Shown: positions 9,806-19,871, counted from the stretch's first letter. The stretch is DNA of 26,371 nt from Gnetum montanum (GCA_015680685.1 MNCI01006929.1:127533-153903); one strand, 5' to 3'. Made by a program: numbers and translations. Notes: generated by a model not told the origin, from the sequence alone.

Positions 9806-9884
<79 letters not shown>

Positions 9885-10389
9885 CACTATGATGTTATCG
9901 CAATTGATAGCAGTAATTGCAATCATGGGTTCTACAGTTTTTTCTATTTTTGGTAGGTGGTGCATCCGTAGTAGGGTTCTTCAAACAGCGATAAATTTCC
10001 CTGTCTCATGTTGGTGATGAGTGACATTCTATTTATGCATCAGAGATGCATTAGTAGGCCCCTTCATCCAGCCTCTTTTCTCTCTCTCCCTCCTCTAGTG
10101 GCTACAAGTAGTGTTGGCTACAGTAGTGTCTGCAATTGACCAATGGCGAACAGCGACAACAACTGGGAAGCAAGAAAAATTTATTTTGATTACCTTTTGT
10201 ATTCTTGAATTCAAGACACTCATTCCAATTAAAAATCTCCTTTTTTATTATTTTCAAAAGGCCACGTAGCCCTCTCCAACTAAGCCTATTCCTAGATTTT
10301 TGTACCTATATAGAAGGCAACTTAGGCAATAGTCTCCTCAAACAAGTTTTTCCCCAAGTGTTGGTGTGACCAAAATTTATACATCAATA
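9590..10389 (+). repeat. unassigned LTR-like repeat, copy 2
   Basis: About 800 bp, direct repeat of copy 1 with start points 849 bp apart and roughly 80% match by eye. Length differs mainly because the CT block here has grown into the AC/TC microsatellite at 9809-9882. Ends in CATCAATA at 10389. Confidence 0.75.
9809..9882. repeat. compound microsatellite (AC)17(TC)20
   Basis: An uninterrupted AC run (9809-9842) passes directly into an uninterrupted TC run (9843-9882). The open frame at 9796-10017 is merely this repeat translated as Thr-His and Ser-Leu. Confidence 0.97.
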
Positions 10390-10523
10390 GTAGTATGGGG
10401 TAGCCACAAAGATATAAGGAGAGTATCCAAGTCTATGAATTGTGGCATTAATGAATACTAAGTTATTAATTAATATAAGTTAACTAACAATAATAAATTT
10501 CTCTTTAGCTATTGTGTTTCTTA
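10390..10523. other. AT-rich spacer
   Basis: No feature is seen. It is the left host flank of the solo LTR and was joined to the DNA beyond 11564 before that insertion. Confidence 0.5.
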
Positions 10524-11564
10524 GCAACTGATGAGTCATGGTCTGTCAAGCCTAGTTATTGAAGCCTAGGTATCAGAGCCTTGATATCAGGTACAAAATA
10601 CCAGGTCTAATAGGCCCTGATATCAGATCCCAAATATCAAACTGCTAATATTAGACCTATATTAACTAGGTTGCATCAACGAGGCCTCATCGATGCAGCC
10701 CTATATACATGGCCCTGTCGACGCATCCATCCATGCGTTTACGCAGCCTCATTTACGCAACGTCTATTCTAGCTTATAAATAAGTGTGCTTCCACCACAC
10801 TTAGGTATCCTTTGGGTTAATTGTAAGGAAGCTCCTATAGTTTTTTTTTTTATAGAAGTTAAACTATTCTCCTAGGGCATGCCCACAGTGTGATGACTGT
10901 AATTGTACAGCACCTTTATTCAAGTGTGACGTACTCGGACGTGCACATGACGGGAAATAAAGATCAAGATTACTTCATCATTGCAGCATTCACTTAGTTT
11001 TAATTTTTTAATTGTTATTATTAATTATTATTATTATTTATTGTCTTCTTAGTTAATATTTCTTTACCATCATTTACTATTCTTGTTGTTAAATGCTAAA
11101 TGAGTACGACTTAATCACAAGCATTTAAGTGTGACTACTTGGTAACCTAGTAGCATACCTAGGATCTGCGTTGGGTAATCCTAGTAGTAGTTGTGCATGA
11201 GGTCCAAGATGTGTACGGATGATTAAGGAATGGATGCTCATCGCACTTAGGCTAGTTTAGACTCTCTCCTCCCATGTCCCATTAGCTTAGCTCTCTCCCC
11301 CTTTTTCTTTTAGCTTCAAAAAAAGTTATTTTCCATTGCCTCTAGGAGTAGCACCAGATTAGAAACCACATCATACACCTCGCTCTGGACTAAACCATTC
11401 GTGATAAAGCATATACTAGTCCAAGTGGGAAGACAGCAAACTACGATCAACGAATAAGAATCTAGATATCACAACTAGCCCATTCATGGAGATCAACCGA
11501 ATCATGCATGAATGCTTGTATTCGTATGGTTGAGTGTAGGGGTACCTCACCACTCATTAGCAAC
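10524..11564 (+). mobile_element. solo LTR of the Athila-like Gypsy family (copy C) with target duplication
   Basis: The LTR covers 10529-11559 (1031 bp), from TGATGAG to CTCATTA, flanked by GCAAC on both sides (10524-10528 and 11560-11564), a perfect 5-bp target duplication. Its last 60 bases match copy A reversed: GGTTGAGTGTAGGGGTACCT. A TATA box (TATAAATA) is at 10775-10782. Neither primer site nor polypurine tract adjoins it, so the inner part was removed by LTR-LTR recombination. The final TTA instead of TCA is one C-to-T change. It is longer than copy A mostly in U3, which carries ATATCAGA- and CGATGCAG-like words. Confidence 0.88.
10775..10782 (+). promoter_or_regulatory. TATA box of the solo LTR
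   Basis: TATAAATA at the same relative place as in LTR copies A and B. It could still start transcription toward 11000. Confidence 0.5.
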
Positions 11565-11896
11565 TCTACAATAGTATATCCTCCCACCCCCATGGAACAA
11601 TTATAAAGATGAATCTGCATTTCTAGCCAAGCTGGCTTAGAAATCCTGAATACTTGCTAGATTCAAATGAAACACTTTGATTAATCTTTCGATCACCACT
11701 CAGAAAGAGGTTGATAGGTAAGATATAGGTTTAATTTCTCAACCATGGGAGTTAAATTTGCAATAATTTTGATCACTAACTCGACAAATTTTAAGAAGGC
11801 TTGGGCTCTTGATTCTTAATGGTAAAGACATTTTATTTGTTAATGACTAGATTGGTTTAAATGAAACTAACATGTATATATCTTAGAAATTTTCTT
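11565..11896. other. unannotated AT-rich DNA
   Basis: No reading frame, repeat or RNA gene is recognised. Confidence 0.5.
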
Positions 11897-12040
11897 TCAT
11901 CATCATTAACATCTTAACTTTGTCCTAACAAAATGGGTAGGTTATAGGAGTTCTTTTTCATCATTTGCTTTGAAGAGCTAGATCTTTGTTTATTTGTAGG
12001 TTTTTAGGATAATCTTAGACCATGTAATCCATGTAATCAT
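11897..12040 (-). mobile_element. RTE-type LINE 3' tail, diverged copy
   Basis: It resembles 12715-12860: TTGTCCTAACAAAATGGG, then GAAGAGCTAGATCTTTGTTT. On the minus strand these are the end of the LINE coding region and its short ATG/ATC-rich tail. This copy is more decayed and lacks an open frame. Confidence 0.55.
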
Positions 12041-12714
12041 CTTTCCAACTTCAATATTCACTTTGCAAGTAGCCTGAGACCATTTAAAAGCCATAAATGT
12101 ATTAAATTCTAAAGTTTGAAACTTTTATTTTTATTACTTAATATATATTTTAAGGTATAAATTAGCTTAGAAAACTTTTCATGTTTTATTAAACTCATAT
12201 CTAAACTATATAATAACATATATTAAAAGATTACATAAATTAAATTATTTATGAAATTAAATCTATCCTAAAAAGTAAATGTTATATAAGAAGCTATGAA
12301 ATTGTATAATTTTATTATAATTTTATGTAACTATGAAAACTTAATTTTAATTTGTTATTATACACTTATATAGAATATATTTTGAATTTCAAATTTCACA
12401 TTTAATTGAGTCACCTAAGAATTTCTTTAAACTTTATTTGTAATCTATGTTTTTAATTTAAACTTTATCGTATACCAAAAACATAATTTTTAGCTTTATA
12501 ATAGCATTAAATTTTTTTAAACTTACAATTAACACTTTTTTTTATATTAAAAGACAAAGGTTTCAATGTGTAATTATTGATTATATTCTTTTAAATGTGA
12601 GAGATAATCATTTGGATTACACAAACCTCTATTTTTTAATATAGCACAAAAGGATCAAGTGTGAGTTCAATGCTCCATATAGGTATTTATTCCTATTTTT
12701 CTATTCATGTTAAT
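12041..12714. other. very AT-rich DNA without a gene
   Basis: Mostly A and T, with long T and A runs at 12120-12560. No coding pattern or repeat family is recognised. Such composition suits a matrix-attachment region, but nothing specific supports that. Confidence 0.5.
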
Positions 12715-13030
12715 CTTGTAACGATTGTAATCATTATGGTTAATGATCATCATTATCATCTTGGCCTTGTCCCAACAAAATGGGGTTCGCTATATAAGTT
12801 CTTTTTTGCCATTTGTTTCTATGAAGAGCTAGATCTTTGTTTATTTGCAGTTTCTTCAAATCATTTTTGATCATTTTTTTTATGTCTTCTGTAGTCTTCA
12901 TTTCAATGACTTTTCTAGAATCGTGATGTAGCAACCTTTGTTTATAGGTCAATTGTCTAATCTTCTATGTGCTTACCCAAACTATCTAAGCCATCATTCT
13001 TGTAGCTTATCTTAAATAGAAGTCACTTCA
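12715..13030 (-). mobile_element. RTE-type LINE 3' end with C-terminus of its polyprotein
   Basis: The minus strand frame 12740-12952 ends with KNDLKKLQINKDLALHRNKW followed by basic residues and IANP. This D-L-ALxRxxW...(I/V)ADP pattern closes the reverse transcriptase polyprotein of plant RTE LINEs. After it come GTTGGGACAAGGCC and an ATG/ATC-rich tail at 12715-12760, the usual RTE 3' end. The element is 5'-truncated, as LINEs often are; sequence right of about 13030 shows no further motif. It ends close to the start of the 538-bp duplication. Confidence 0.7.
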
Positions 13031-13052
13031 AGTCTTCATTTAATGTTTATAT

Positions 13053-13590
13053 TATATAAGTTATCTTTTTAAGTAACATTCAACTTTCGTTAAAGCATTT
13101 GCTTTTACGCCATAATGATATGGTTTGTTCTTCATGCTTTTTTTTCTTCTTCTGCCAAACAAGCATATCCATGTCTTCATCCAAGCAATCACTGGTAAGT
13201 TTATTCCCATTTTTTGTTCTACCTATAAATGGTTGCTATATTAAATAGCCATGATTTCTAGGTATATGGGAAGTCTAGTAATAATGGTTTATCATTGCAT
13301 TGACTTTGGATAACAATTTGTTTGTTTAGGGCATAGCACATGATTCTTAGTAATTATTCCTTACAACAGTTTTGTAAATTTAAAAATTAAAATTAAAATT
13401 TACTCACTTTTGAATGTAAGGCTGCTACATAGAAGATAAGGAAAATGAAAAATACGACATGGTAATTAATATTCATTACCATCAAGGACCATGTAAAATT
13501 AAAAATATTAGAGTTCATAATTGCATGTTCTCTTTTCTAAACAATTGTAACTCAAAGTCATTGAACTTAACAAAATGTTAATAATTATCT
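13053..13590. repeat. 538-bp tandem duplication, unit 1
   Basis: Matches 13591-14130 almost base for base, with few substitutions and single-base indels, mostly in its first 150 bp. No coding frame is kept. Landmarks: a T-run near 13138, CATATCCATGTCTTCATCC, and AAAAATTAAAATTAAAATTT. Confidence 0.95.
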
Positions 13591-14130
13591 TATATAGTTT
13601 ATCTTTTTAAGTAACATTCAACTTTCGTTAAAGCATTTGCATTTACACCATAATGATATGATTTGTTGTTCATGCTTTTTTTTTTTCTTTTTCTGCCAAA
13701 CAAGCATATCCATGTCTTCATCCAATGCAATCAATGGTAAGTTTATTCCCATTTTTTGTTCTACCTATAAATGGTTGCTATATTAAACAGCCATGGTTTC
13801 TAGGTATATGGGAAGTCTAGTAATAATGGTTTGTCATTGCATTGACTTTGAATAACAATTTGTTTGTTTAGGGCATAGCATATGATTCTTAGTAATTATT
13901 CCTTACAACAGTTTTGTAAATTTAAAAATTAAAATTAAAATTTACTCACTTTTGAATGTAAGGCTGCTACATAGAAGATAAGGAAAATGAAAAATACGAC
14001 ATGGTAATTAATATTCATTACCATCAAGGACCATGTAAAATTAAAAATATTAGAGTTCATAATTGCATGTTCTCTTTTCTAAACAATTGTAACTCAAAGT
14101 CATTGAACTTAACAAATGTTAACAATTATC
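13591..14130. repeat. 538-bp tandem duplication, unit 2
   Basis: Direct head-to-tail copy of unit 1. It is by far the least diverged repeat pair in the window, so the duplication is the youngest visible event here. The junction at 13590/13591 lies in TTATCTTATATAG, where short TTATCT homology could have promoted slippage or unequal exchange. Confidence 0.95.
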
Positions 14131-15015
14131 TTGAAAAATAGCTCTTATGCTTAGGGCCTTAATTTCATATACACACACATGGTATGGGACAAAATAGGAA
14201 TTGAAATTGGAGTATGGCCATAAATTTATAACGAAAATATCAAACTCTTAGCTGGCATTGTAAAATAGTATAAATAAACTAAAACATTCCACCGACTAAA
14301 CCCTTTTTCATCTATTAAATCTAAAAATAGAAGGTAAACAAATATCTATTAAATCATTTCTCCTCCATTGACTCAAAAGACATCCATTTACAATAAAATT
14401 GCGATGCACTCTCTAAAGGAAGACATCCTAAAAGTACATGAAAAAATAAATTGGTACATGAATTTTATAATATTAAATAGAGCTAATAATTTTCGCTACT
14501 CAAAAGGAACAAAAATCACATGAAAGACTACTACATTAGGAAGAACAATGAGGAAAAAATATTATAAAGTCATAGTTAAATTCTACAAAACATTTTTTCT
14601 TTTTTAGGTCACAATGATTCCAAATTCTCACAAGCCTTCCTATGCATTTTATTTTAAAATATCAAGACCATCCATTTTTGTTAGTTGCATTGCATACCTA
14701 AAAGTGTTTGGCTATCCATGTTAAAAAAATCTTGAAAGAGTATTCAAAGACTATTTAAAAAAATAGACAATGCGTAAGAAAATAAAGGTTTTATCAAATA
14801 ATGAATAATTAATGCATGTTTTAGGAATAGTTAATGCAAGTTTTACAATGCTCAATAAAAACTGAAATCTTCTATGTAAAAAAAATGACCATAAAAGAGC
14901 ATGTACAGATTTTTTTAAAGATACACTTTAGAAAAATAAGAGCTTTATCAAATAATGAATAATCAATGCAAATTTTACTACTTAATACAATAATGAAAAC
15001 TAAAAAATACACATA
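14131..15015. other. AT-rich DNA with one decayed local duplication
   Basis: No gene is recognised. TTTATCAAATAATGAATAA occurs at about 14790 and again 154 bp later (about 14944), with weaker likeness around, the trace of an old tandem duplication. The open frame at 14872-15057 (-) is low-complexity AT DNA. Confidence 0.55.
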
Positions 15016-15560
15016 TGTTGATGTGAAAACTTGGGTCGTGAAGGCACACAAATGCACAATGCCCCTAAAGTTCTAGGTTTGACAAGGCTATTGCCTAGAG
15101 CACCTTGCTTATGGGCATGGCTAGCCTAGGAATAGTCTCAGCGGAAGAGAAATGTGATTGATAATTTAAATAAAATCATTAAATTTGAAAATATTAAATT
15201 ATTTTCAAACAGAAATATTGAAGATGAAATAATCTGGAAAGATCATAACATTAGAAAGAAAATAATAGGTAGAGAAAAAAACTTAGTAGATTCATTAATG
15301 GTTGCAAGTGGCCATGGCTGTAGTACATAGCAGTTGCAACAAGTAGTATCGACAACACCATCCAGTAATGAGTAATAGCAACAATGGAAACAAAAGCATC
15401 CAAGCAGCAACTAATTGCACATACAACACTATGCAGTGAGTTGCTCATAGCAACAGCAACATTAATATCGAAAGAGAAAAGGGGTATACGATGAGAAGAT
15501 AGTGGGATGGAACAAGAGAAGAAAAAAGAGAAGGGAAGAGAAAGCAATGTATGAAAAGCA
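15016..15560 (-). repeat. unassigned LTR-like repeat, inverted copy 3
   Basis: Begins with TGTTGATG and, read on the minus strand, matches the 3' parts of the copies at 8741 and 9590. The clearest block is TTGCCTAGAGCACCT, TATGGGCATGG and CCTAGGAATAGT (15088-15137), against TTGCCTAGGGTACCT, TATGGGTATGG and CCTAGGAATAGT in copy 1 reversed. Similarity fades into a region rich in GTTGCAAC-like words. The open frame at 15251-15547 (-) lies in it and is not conserved in the other copies. Confidence 0.6.
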
Positions 15561-15948
15561 AAGGAGAAACGCCAAGAGACTTTGCTTTCTCCTCTTATTG
15601 GTTATGATCCTCTTCCTTTATGTGCATGGCATGTTATAGCCCTCATGTTCTCCTACAAGCATGGCTGCCATGTGTCTTTTGGAAGTGAAGCATGGGTGCC
15701 ACATGTCTTTTATGCATGGGAGTTGAAGATATGCTTTATTTTCAACTCATTCTTGTATCTTCCAAAATCTTTACAGCTAATCTCCAAATATGCTTTGTGA
15801 TATGAATCTCTCAATGCTTTCCTCCGGTTAAGCAAAAATAAAGAAACTCAAAGTTTATGTAAAATCATAAATTTTTGCATTTTTTAAAAATTCAACATCA
15901 TGCAATCAACGTTTACAAATGATATCAATAAACCAAACATGCCTTAAA
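15561..15948. other. flank of repeat copy 3 with short internal duplications
   Basis: GCATGG and TGTCTTTT words recur (15658-15720), for instance GCCATGTGTCTTTTGG and GCCACATGTCTTTTATG. No gene is recognised; it may belong to the repeat's variable 5' half. Confidence 0.4.
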
Positions 15949-16034
15949 TTAATTTTCACGGGTCAAATATAGAATGCGAATCCATGCAGGTTTAATTTTC
16001 ACTGGTCAAAGTATAGAATGCGAATCCATGCAGG
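15949..16034. repeat. tandem duplication of 43 bp
   Basis: Two units (15949-15990 and 15992-16034) share TTAATTTTCAC, GGTCAAA and AGAATGCGAATCCATGCAGG, differing at about two places. This is a recent local duplication with no known function. Confidence 0.9.
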
Positions 16035-16632
16035 TTGTTTGGTTCATTGTCCAGAATACAGGGATCTTATCGTCAATGTATAAATACATAAAAAGAAAAA
16101 AAAAATAACAAATCCTACAGGTCCATCTATCTCCGCCTTCCTCCAACACGAGGGAATACACGTTAACTTTTTACGTTAAGTTTCTCTCACCAATAACTGC
16201 TACTCACTATCGTCGGACCTGAGAAACGAAGCAACATTCAAGTTTCCAAGCAAGTGCAGAGCGGTCTGATTCATCAGCAATCTTAGATGGTGTGGCTTCA
16301 CACGGAATTTTTCATGACATGTGACAGAGTGGAACCAACTGACCCAAATTTCAAAGATATGCAATGGGCCCTCCTCATTCAGTAACATCTGTGATTTCTG
16401 GAAACTTTCTCTATGTCGACGTTGCGTACAACTATGACACCATTATTTCTGATCGGGGACGGCAATCCAATCAAGGAAGATGCCTGTTCGTTTCCTAGGT
16501 TACTGCAGAGTGCAGAAGTTCCTCCGATTAAATGGCTGCCACATCATGAATTAAATGGTATGGCCTTTCAAATTTGCTCTTCTTTGGAATTGAATCCCTC
16601 CCTCAAATTGATTTGAACTCCAACCTTTGAAA
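16035..16632. other. unannotated region with higher GC than its surroundings
   Basis: Open frames at 16200-16388 (-) and 16413-16616 (+) overlap partly complementary DNA and match no family I know. The region lies downstream of the exon-like segment at 16633-16721 (-), so it could hold the 3' untranslated part of that transcript, if one exists. Confidence 0.3.
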
Positions 16633-16721
16633 CTAAGATCCCACTCCACTCAGATCCCATCTCTTACGACTATTGACAAGCCCTCGGAATTGTTCAAGGG
16701 CTTCCTCCGTTGAATAATATC
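16633..16721 (-). pseudogene. candidate terminal exon of an unrecognised gene or pseudogene
   Basis: On the minus strand a T-rich tract ending TTTTTAG (16722-16727) looks like a splice acceptor. It is followed by an open stretch of 28 codons to TAG at 16633-16635, reading STEEALEQFRGLVNSRKRWD and ending GVGS. The residue mix (acidic helix, then a basic patch) looks protein-like rather than random AT translation, but I cannot name a family. Two bases precede the first whole codon, so the preceding exon should end after the first base of a codon. No upstream exon with that phase was found nearby. It may be a relic or a chance frame. Confidence 0.3.
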
Positions 16722-16790
16722 CTAAAAATAAATTAGAATACAAAACAGAATATTTCATACGAAGGAATACCACATATTTCATCAATATCA

Positions 16791-16846
16791 AAGAAGTTTC
16801 AGAAAACAGCAATGAAAAAAGAAGTTTCAGAAAACAGCAATGAAAA
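16791..16846. repeat. tandem duplication of 28 bp
   Basis: Two nearly identical units with AAGAAGTTTCAGAAAACAGC, at 16791 and 16819. Nothing else in them is recognised. Confidence 0.9.
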
Positions 16847-17716
16847 GGAACAGCCTAAATATGCTTGTGAATTTGCATTCTCCCAACCACTCTTTGAAAA
16901 CACCTCTTAACAACTTTGTAGAATCAAGTCACAGGTTTCACAATGTTATAGCATTTGCACATAGAAAGCTTCATTTGAAAAGTAAAATAAAATGCTACTG
17001 ATGAGACCAACCTGGCCCATGCTAGGCACAGGGCCACCACTATCGACCCACATGTAAGCCATTATAGTTGCAAAGTAGTGCAACTTTTGGAATTACCTAA
17101 AAGAAAATTATACATCTGATCATAAAAGCCATGCATAAAAATGCATTCCAATTACTTTTATAAGAAAGTTATGGAAAAAAGTAAAAAAAGTATTGCGAGA
17201 AGGGTCTGAAATTGAAGGGCACTAATCCCTGTCAACCATAGGAACACCGGTTTACCAGTTTTTATTACTGTGTACAAACCCCAAACTCTCAAGCAAAATA
17301 ATAACTCTGAAGAAACTATTCAATTCTTTGTCCAATCTTATGACTATGAATCTCCTCTTTATAGCTATAAGAAACTGAACCTTAAACTCGTCCAAACACA
17401 AACCCACAGTAATAATTACCAGCCACGATTCCATAATACCAAACCCGTGTAACGCGCAAGGTGCAAAGCTGTTTTTAATTTTTTATCTTATTTAAAAAAT
17501 CAAATCGTAATGACTGGAATGGAGAGTCAGTGAAACAATAAATAACGAAACGCTCAGTACCAACAGTGGCTAGTATCTACCAACTCAGCAAACTGTACGA
17601 GCAAAGTAAATTAATTGCCAGAACACATGACAGCTTTAACAAAGGGATTTGATAAAAAGGCGTCTAGTTTTCATTGGAAAAGGCCCAATTAACCAAAAAG
17701 TCACGGCAAATCCGCA
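16847..17716. other. unannotated region
   Basis: On the minus strand TTTTCTTTTAG at 17096-17106 is acceptor-like and CAGGTTGG near 17010 donor-like, but the DNA between them has a stop in each frame compatible with neighbouring exon candidates. Frames at 17252-17452 on both strands are complementary shadows of each other. Confidence 0.35.
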
Positions 17717-17834
17717 ATGGCTCACCCTCATCACGTCCTCACGTCAGTGTTTGGCCATGCCACGACGAAAAAAAGCTCGACTATGCCAGTCCGCACCCCA
17801 ACACTTGAGTGTCACATAGCTTCCACCTTTCGAG

Positions 17835-18460
17835 GCAGCAACTATATAGATATATCTTTTTTAGAAACGGTGATAAAACAAAGAAAAATTCTCATTACGG
17901 AGAAACTGGCATGAAGAAGAGATCCGACGACCCGTTTAATGGGTTAGTCACATGGAGAGATGTTTTTGCGCCACGGTTAATTTTCACAGGTTGTTACAGA
18001 AACGAGGTACAAGCAGAGTTATGGTAGCATTCTCGTACCTGTCTACTCCACCGCGGCTGCCCTCATCGCCCAACGACGTAGAAAAAGAAGCATTTGCTGG
18101 CAGACTGGCGGTTCTGAAACGGGGTGACAGCGTTTGGTCCACCTCTCTCTGACGGGTTCTCAGAGGCTGACACCCAACAGCAGCGTTAGTCGGGCAACAC
18201 GTGGCAGTTGACAGACAAAACGCAGCGACGGTATCCAGCGGCGGTGGTGGCCACATCAAGGTGGCAGACATCTTCTACGTTACGTTTTATCTCAAAAGTG
18301 ACGTTTGCAGTGACGTCGTTTTTTCTCTCGATCCACGTGAAATACGTGGGATCCATCTTTCTCTGATTCAGCAGCGGGCAACGTTGCCGCAGATCTACAG
18401 CAGATGGGCAGCAGATCTACAACGGATGGGCAGCAAACAGGGAGCAGCAAGATCAGAGAA
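17835..18460. promoter_or_regulatory. CpG-rich island with TATA-like box and ACGT-core cluster
   Basis: CG dinucleotides are frequent here, unlike in the AT-rich flanks, so the stretch has escaped the C-to-T decay seen in the repeats. It has a TATA-like ACTATATAGATATA near 17841 (+) and several ACGT cores within 18190-18352: ACACGTGGC (ABRE/G-box, 18197-18204), TGACGTC (18311-18317), CCACGTGA (18333-18340) and TACGTGGG. bZIP factors are known to bind such cores. The right part overlaps repeat copy 4. Which transcript it would serve is unclear. An open minus frame (17984-18271) with a transit-peptide-like composition has a good donor, GACAG/GTACGAG, at 18039/18038. Confidence 0.4.
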
Positions 18461-18646
18461 AATTTGAATTTTTTTTAGGGTTATTTATTGTACTTTAAAA
18501 TTGCACAAATATTTAATTATTTTATTGTTTTCCAAAATGTTGCATAGCTCTCTTCAAAAAAAAATATTCAATTTAAATATTCAATTATTTTAGTTGGTTT
18601 GGGGAGGCACCTAAGTATTAATATGATCAAAATTTACACATCAACA
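18380..18646 (+). repeat. unassigned LTR-like repeat, partial copy 4
   Basis: Matches the last part of the copies at 8741 and 9590: GCAG-rich words, GAGAAAATTT, TTTTCCAAAATGTTGCATAG with CTCTC, and a final AAAATTTACACATCAACA ending at 18646. It sits beside the CpG-rich island, which may be its U3 part in a less decayed state. Confidence 0.55.
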
Positions 18647-19222
18647 ACCATTAGGCAGCCCTCTTTCACCAACAATGCCATATATCAAACTTAGCAATTC
18701 CATTCCAACAAATTTTAAGGACCCACGGTAGTAGCACTGAAAATCAAAAGCAATCAAAAGCAATAGATCATAGCTTTTGGCTCTGCAAGTTTTTCAAGCA
18801 ACTAGCCATGGATGCACCCGTGGGTGAGGTGTGGTTAGCAATAGTTACCTGCAAAATGGAAGTGTTGGTATGCCCTGCATGGGGCAGCAAACGATAGGAA
18901 GTGTCACGGCAACAACAACGAGAACAACATCAATTAGATTTACTTTTGATTTGATTTCTGATTTTTATTTTATGCTACGGCTAATTAAAACTAAGGTCTT
19001 GTTGTTATTGAGGTTAAGGCCCCGTTTATGGGTGATGTTAGCCCTAACAACATAACAATACTAAGACTTTTAATTTTTCCATTTCCAATTTGGTTTTTTC
19101 ATTCAAGGCAGCGACTTTGTTGTAAAAATCAGAAAAAAAGAAGAAGAAAAAAACAGCTTCAAAACCGAATTGGGGATCAAGAATGAAATTTCACAGTATT
19201 TGTTTCAGTGAATTTTATGATG
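18647..19222. other. unannotated region downstream of the GLR gene
   Basis: Open frame 18831-19055 (+) resembles no known protein and has a Leu-rich low-complexity end. A purine run at 19125-19155. No RNA gene is seen. Confidence 0.4.
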
Positions 19223-19546
19223 CGGGAAAAAAATTGAATAATACATAGAAATAAGTCAAGCTTCTCCAATTTGTTTGATCTTCAGTTTAGTTAGCAATCG
19301 AAATATAAAAATAGCGCAGTGACAGCACTATGTGATCAGAACTTCACTCATTTGTTTGATCTTCAGTTTGGTTGACAATTTAAATGTAAAAATGGTAACA
19401 GTGCAACCGCTATGCAATCGGAAATATGGGAATGAAAACTTAAAAATACATACAGCAATGTCGGCTTCGCTAATTTGTTTGATTTTTCGGTATGATTAGT
19501 AATTGAAATGTAAAAATGGCACCAGTGCAACCGCTATGTGATCAGA
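19223..19546. repeat. three imperfect units of about 80-90 bp
   Basis: Units begin at about 19261, 19342 and 19464, each with ATTTGTTTGAT, a CAGTTT- or CGGTAT-like part, AATGTAAAAATGG or AATATAAAAATAG, and CAGTG..A.CGCTATG. The first and third also share their left flanks (from 19223 and 19428), so a larger unit was duplicated with later loss. No coding role is seen. Confidence 0.7.
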
Positions 19547-19559
19547 CGACCTTCAACAG

Positions 19560-19603
19560 CAATGCAACTCAGCAACTATGGCAATGCAACTCAGCAACTA
19601 TGG
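19560..19603. repeat. perfect 22-bp tandem duplication
   Basis: Two identical units of CAATGCAACTCAGCAACTAT plus GG, at 19560-19581 and 19582-19603. The frames at 19516-19747 arise from it. Confidence 0.95.
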
Positions 19604-19659
19604 CGATGGAAATCAGAAAAAGATGCATCTGGAAACCAAATCAAAAAAGAAAAAGGGAA

Positions 19660-19871
19660 TACAGTGCTTTCTATATATTTTTGCAGTGTTCTTATTTTAC
19701 TGATTTTTAAACCACACATGATTACAAAGCATATACTTGGTATCTAAGATGGGCATGATACAGCAGCCTTGGCCAGGGATGGGGTCGAACAAAGGGTTAA
19801 GGCACGGCAAAGACACTTCCCCGCGGCCGCCTTTGACATTTGCGAAAGACATTTTAAAACACGGTCAGAGC
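19660..19871 (-). terminator. probable 3' untranslated region of the GLR gene
   Basis: Directly after the stop codon on the minus strand. The first 100 bp are GC-rich (it holds GCGGCCGC near 19823), then composition turns AT-rich with a possible poly(A) signal, AAAATAAG, near 19690. The end of the transcript cannot be set from sequence. Confidence 0.35.

Noticed and set aside
9796-10017. Open frame coding for a Thr-His/Ser-Leu repeat protein
   Set aside because: It is only the AC/TC microsatellite read in frame.
15251-15547. 98-codon minus-strand frame with hydrophobic stretches
   Set aside because: Falls in the inverted copy of the unassigned repeat, with Ser/Phe-rich composition from a CT-rich strand; no family recognised.
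16200-16616. Frames on opposite strands in a GC-richer stretch
   Set aside because: No protein family recognised and frames are interrupted; left as unannotated.
17010-17106. Exon-like segment on the minus strand with acceptor- and donor-like ends
   Set aside because: A stop codon occurs in each frame that could join the neighbouring exon candidates.
19223-19546. Regularly spaced repeats resembling an array with spacers
   Set aside because: Units are long, few and diverged, and the genome is a plant's; not a CRISPR array.
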